From assembly GCA_937901455.1 (NCBI GenBank), contig CALDIA010000098.1, positions 1 through 14,592 on the forward strand: a stretch of 14,592 bases of DNA. The letters run 5' to 3'. The DNA is from an uncultured Bacteroidales bacterium. GTDB lineage: Bacteria; Bacteroidota; Bacteroidia; Bacteroidales; WCHB1-69. The notes beneath the pieces were generated by a model that was not told the DNA's origin, made no database searches, and saw only the letters and a list, made by a program, of their open reading frames with translations. The position numbers and the translations under genes were made by a program. Of the stretch, positions 13,775 through 14,592 are shown one piece after another (within the stretch, counting starts at the first letter, position 1; every line of letters starts with the position of its first letter).

Positions 13775-14049
13775 AAAAAAATATTGAACAGATGACAGAA
13801 AAATAGTGCAAAATCCAGCCCCGAAATTTCAATACAATAAATCCTGAAAACACATGACAAAAGTTTTTTTTCATTGTTTTTCTCATTGTACACTTGAAAT
13901 TGGAAAACAAATTGTTCTATCGAGTTCCGCATATTTGAAACGAGAGGGAAATTTCAGGAGATGACACATATTTCCCGGCTATGGCTGGCTGCGGCGGCCG
14001 AAGACAATGGCTGCGGGATTTTGGAGACGTGACCTCTTTGCCAAATCAA
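13775..14049. other. Intergenic region upstream of pyrG with no supported gene
   Basis: About 275 nt. The half next to pyrG is very AT-rich and may hold upstream promoter elements. The half near 13980-14010 is GC-rich (CTGGCTGCGGCGGCCG). A 23-codon plus-strand frame at 13961-14032 has an AGGAG directly against its ATG, too close to act as a ribosome-binding site. I see no RNA gene or repeat. Confidence 0.5.
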
Positions 14050-14087
14050 CAAACAAAAGCCGCCAGATTATAAGTAATCCAGCGGCT
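14050..14087 (-). terminator. Strong intrinsic terminator
   Basis: On the minus strand AGCCGCTGGATTA (14087-14075) folds on TAATCTGGCGGCT (14070-14058) with a CTTA loop: 11 Watson-Crick pairs plus a tandem G-U, then TTTGTTTG. Both wobble pairs form only in the minus-strand RNA, which fixes the direction. It ends the unit containing the small ORF at 14130-14237 and the alcohol dehydrogenase. Confidence 0.85.
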
Positions 14088-14129
14088 CAGCCTTCCTCTT
14101 TCTAAGCAAAATGTCCAATAAGGGCTATT

Positions 14130-14237
14130 TTAAACCGTTGTCTCAATCAAGCATTTCACAAATTGAGGGTGTTGGAAGTTGACAAAACCGTGTTCTTCTG
14201 AGTGAAGGTGGAAAATGCCATATGGAATGGTTTGCAT
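14130..14237 (-). CDS. Small ORF of 35 residues just downstream of the alcohol dehydrogenase
   Basis: I do not recognise this ORF. It starts with ATG 2 nt after the dehydrogenase stop and reads MQTIPYGIFHLHSEE, HGFVNFQHPQF and VKCLIETTV, then TAA. Codon choice is natural, and the sequence is rich in His and aromatic residues (five His, five Phe/Tyr), unusual for random DNA. There is no membrane segment. A strong terminator follows ~43 nt later, so the ORF lies within the transcript. It may be a small conserved protein co-translated with the dehydrogenase, or the start of a truncated gene. Confidence 0.45.
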   Translation of the reverse strand: MQTIPYGIFHLHSEEHGFVNFQHPQFVKCLIETTV

Positions 14238-14239
14238 AA

Positions 14240-14592
14240 TCATAAGCTTTTTACGAGTATTTCTTTAATGTCCTTTTCGCTCAGCGGCACGTATGCTTGG
14301 TCGAGCCCTTCGTTGACAGCGATGTGATGTGCCATCTCGTCTATACGGCTATCGTCAATACCCACTTCGCACAAGTGCATTGGAATACCGATGGACTCAA
14401 AAAACCGGTAGGTCTCGTCAATCGCTTTGCGAGCTATTTCCTGTTCCGGAAGCGAAGCATCGATGCCGAACACATTCACACCGTACTTGACGAAACGTGG
14501 CAGGGTATGCTCGTTGAGGATATGCGTCATCCAACGAGGCGTGATGATGGCCAGTCCTTCGCCGTGGGTGATGTCGTAGTAGGCGCTCAGGG
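14240..14592 (-). CDS. Iron-containing alcohol dehydrogenase, C-terminal part (runs off the window)
   Basis: The last ~117 residues of a group III iron-dependent alcohol dehydrogenase, close to the NADPH-dependent butanol dehydrogenase (BDH/YqhD) subfamily. The coding frame continues past the internal ATG at 14530 to the window edge, where it reads LSAYYDITHGEGLAIITP. The His of THGEG is the last iron ligand in this family. WMTHIL, RFVKYGVNVFGI and the C-terminal helix region YRFFESIGIPMHLCEVGI follow, with ISEKDIKEIL-like ending LSEKDIKEILVKSL. Family enzymes reduce aldehydes to alcohols in the cytoplasm using iron or zinc. The N-terminal nucleotide-binding half and any promoter are outside the window. 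It is followed by a 35-residue ORF and a strong terminator. Confidence 0.93.
   Translation of the reverse strand, partial: LSAYYDITHGEGLAIITPRWMTHILNEHTLPRFVKYGVNVFGIDASLPEQEIARKAIDETYRFFESIGIPMHLCEVGIDDSRIDEMAHHIAVNEGLDQAYVPLSEKDIKEILVKSL

Noticed and set aside
13719..13910. 63-residue hydrophobic minus-strand frame overlapping the pyrG start
   Set aside because: It is a frame in A/T-rich promoter DNA, runs into pyrG out of frame, and its Phe-rich composition follows from T-runs.
13744..13932. 63-residue N-terminal extension of pyrG
   Set aside because: It is AT-rich, overlaps the promoter box at 13767-13774 and is absent from CTP synthases, whose normal start is MDTKYIF at 13743.
13961..14032. 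23-codon plus-strand ORF (MTHISRLWLAAAAED...) with an AGGAG before the ATG
   Set aside because: The AGGAG touches the start codon, too close to act as a ribosome-binding site. There is no promoter and the ORF is very short.
1..14592. CRISPR array, intact insertion sequence, integrase, toxin-antitoxin pair or prophage genes
   Set aside because: I looked for regular short repeats, transposase or integrase motifs and typical small gene pairs on both strands and found none that hold up.

Overview
This window looks like chromosomal DNA from a member of the Bacteroidales, most likely Prevotella or a close relative. The evidence is the protein families present: an AAA_14/DUF4143 ATPase, a TM1586-type nitroreductase, a long Bacteroidetes-style PurF and an SGNH lipoprotein. 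In addition, seven promoters match the Bacteroidales -7 consensus TAnnTTTG at sensible distances from start codons. GC is moderate and intergenic DNA is AT-rich. I see no rRNA, tRNA, CRISPR array, intact insertion sequence or prophage.

Layout. (1) 1-2600 is an eroded accessory zone. It holds the tail of an ATP-binding DUF4143 protein with an atypical N-terminal part (+), a second AAA_14/DUF4143 ATPase on the opposite strand with a 3'-end frameshift, and short remnants of a probable DUF1848 gene and of a radical SAM gene. (2) 2529-4090 (-) is a two-gene unit: SGNH hydrolase lipoprotein, then TM1586-type nitroreductase. (3) 4287-5881 is a divergent pair: a bacterioferritin-like protein (-) and an AraC-family regulator (+). 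Their shared intergenic region has promoters in both directions and two palindromes. (4) 5919-7242 (-) holds a GT4 glycosyltransferase and a small downstream ORF. (5) 7374-8779 (-) is a dinB unit: a 44-residue membrane-like ORF, then dinB in the same frame after a TGA, then a 65-residue ORF overlapping the dinB stop. (6) 8943-10133 (-) is an MFS transporter with its own promoter. (7) 10400-13743 (-) is pyrG followed 5 nt later by a PurF-family amidotransferase, a nucleotide-biosynthesis operon. (8) 14058-14592 (-) is the C-terminal end of an iron-containing alcohol dehydrogenase, a 35-residue ORF 2 nt downstream, and a strong intrinsic terminator.

Apart from the first CDS, araC and the DUF1848 remnant, every gene lies on the minus strand, as a series of short independent units. 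Nucleotide metabolism (pyrG, purF) and translesion synthesis (dinB) are core functions. I do not see a convincing new multi-gene system. The most interesting leads are the small ORFs coupled to dinB and to the alcohol dehydrogenase, the bacterioferritin-like protein that appears to lack several ferroxidase ligands, the palindromes in the ferritin/araC intergenic region, and the gene-decay zone at the left edge.
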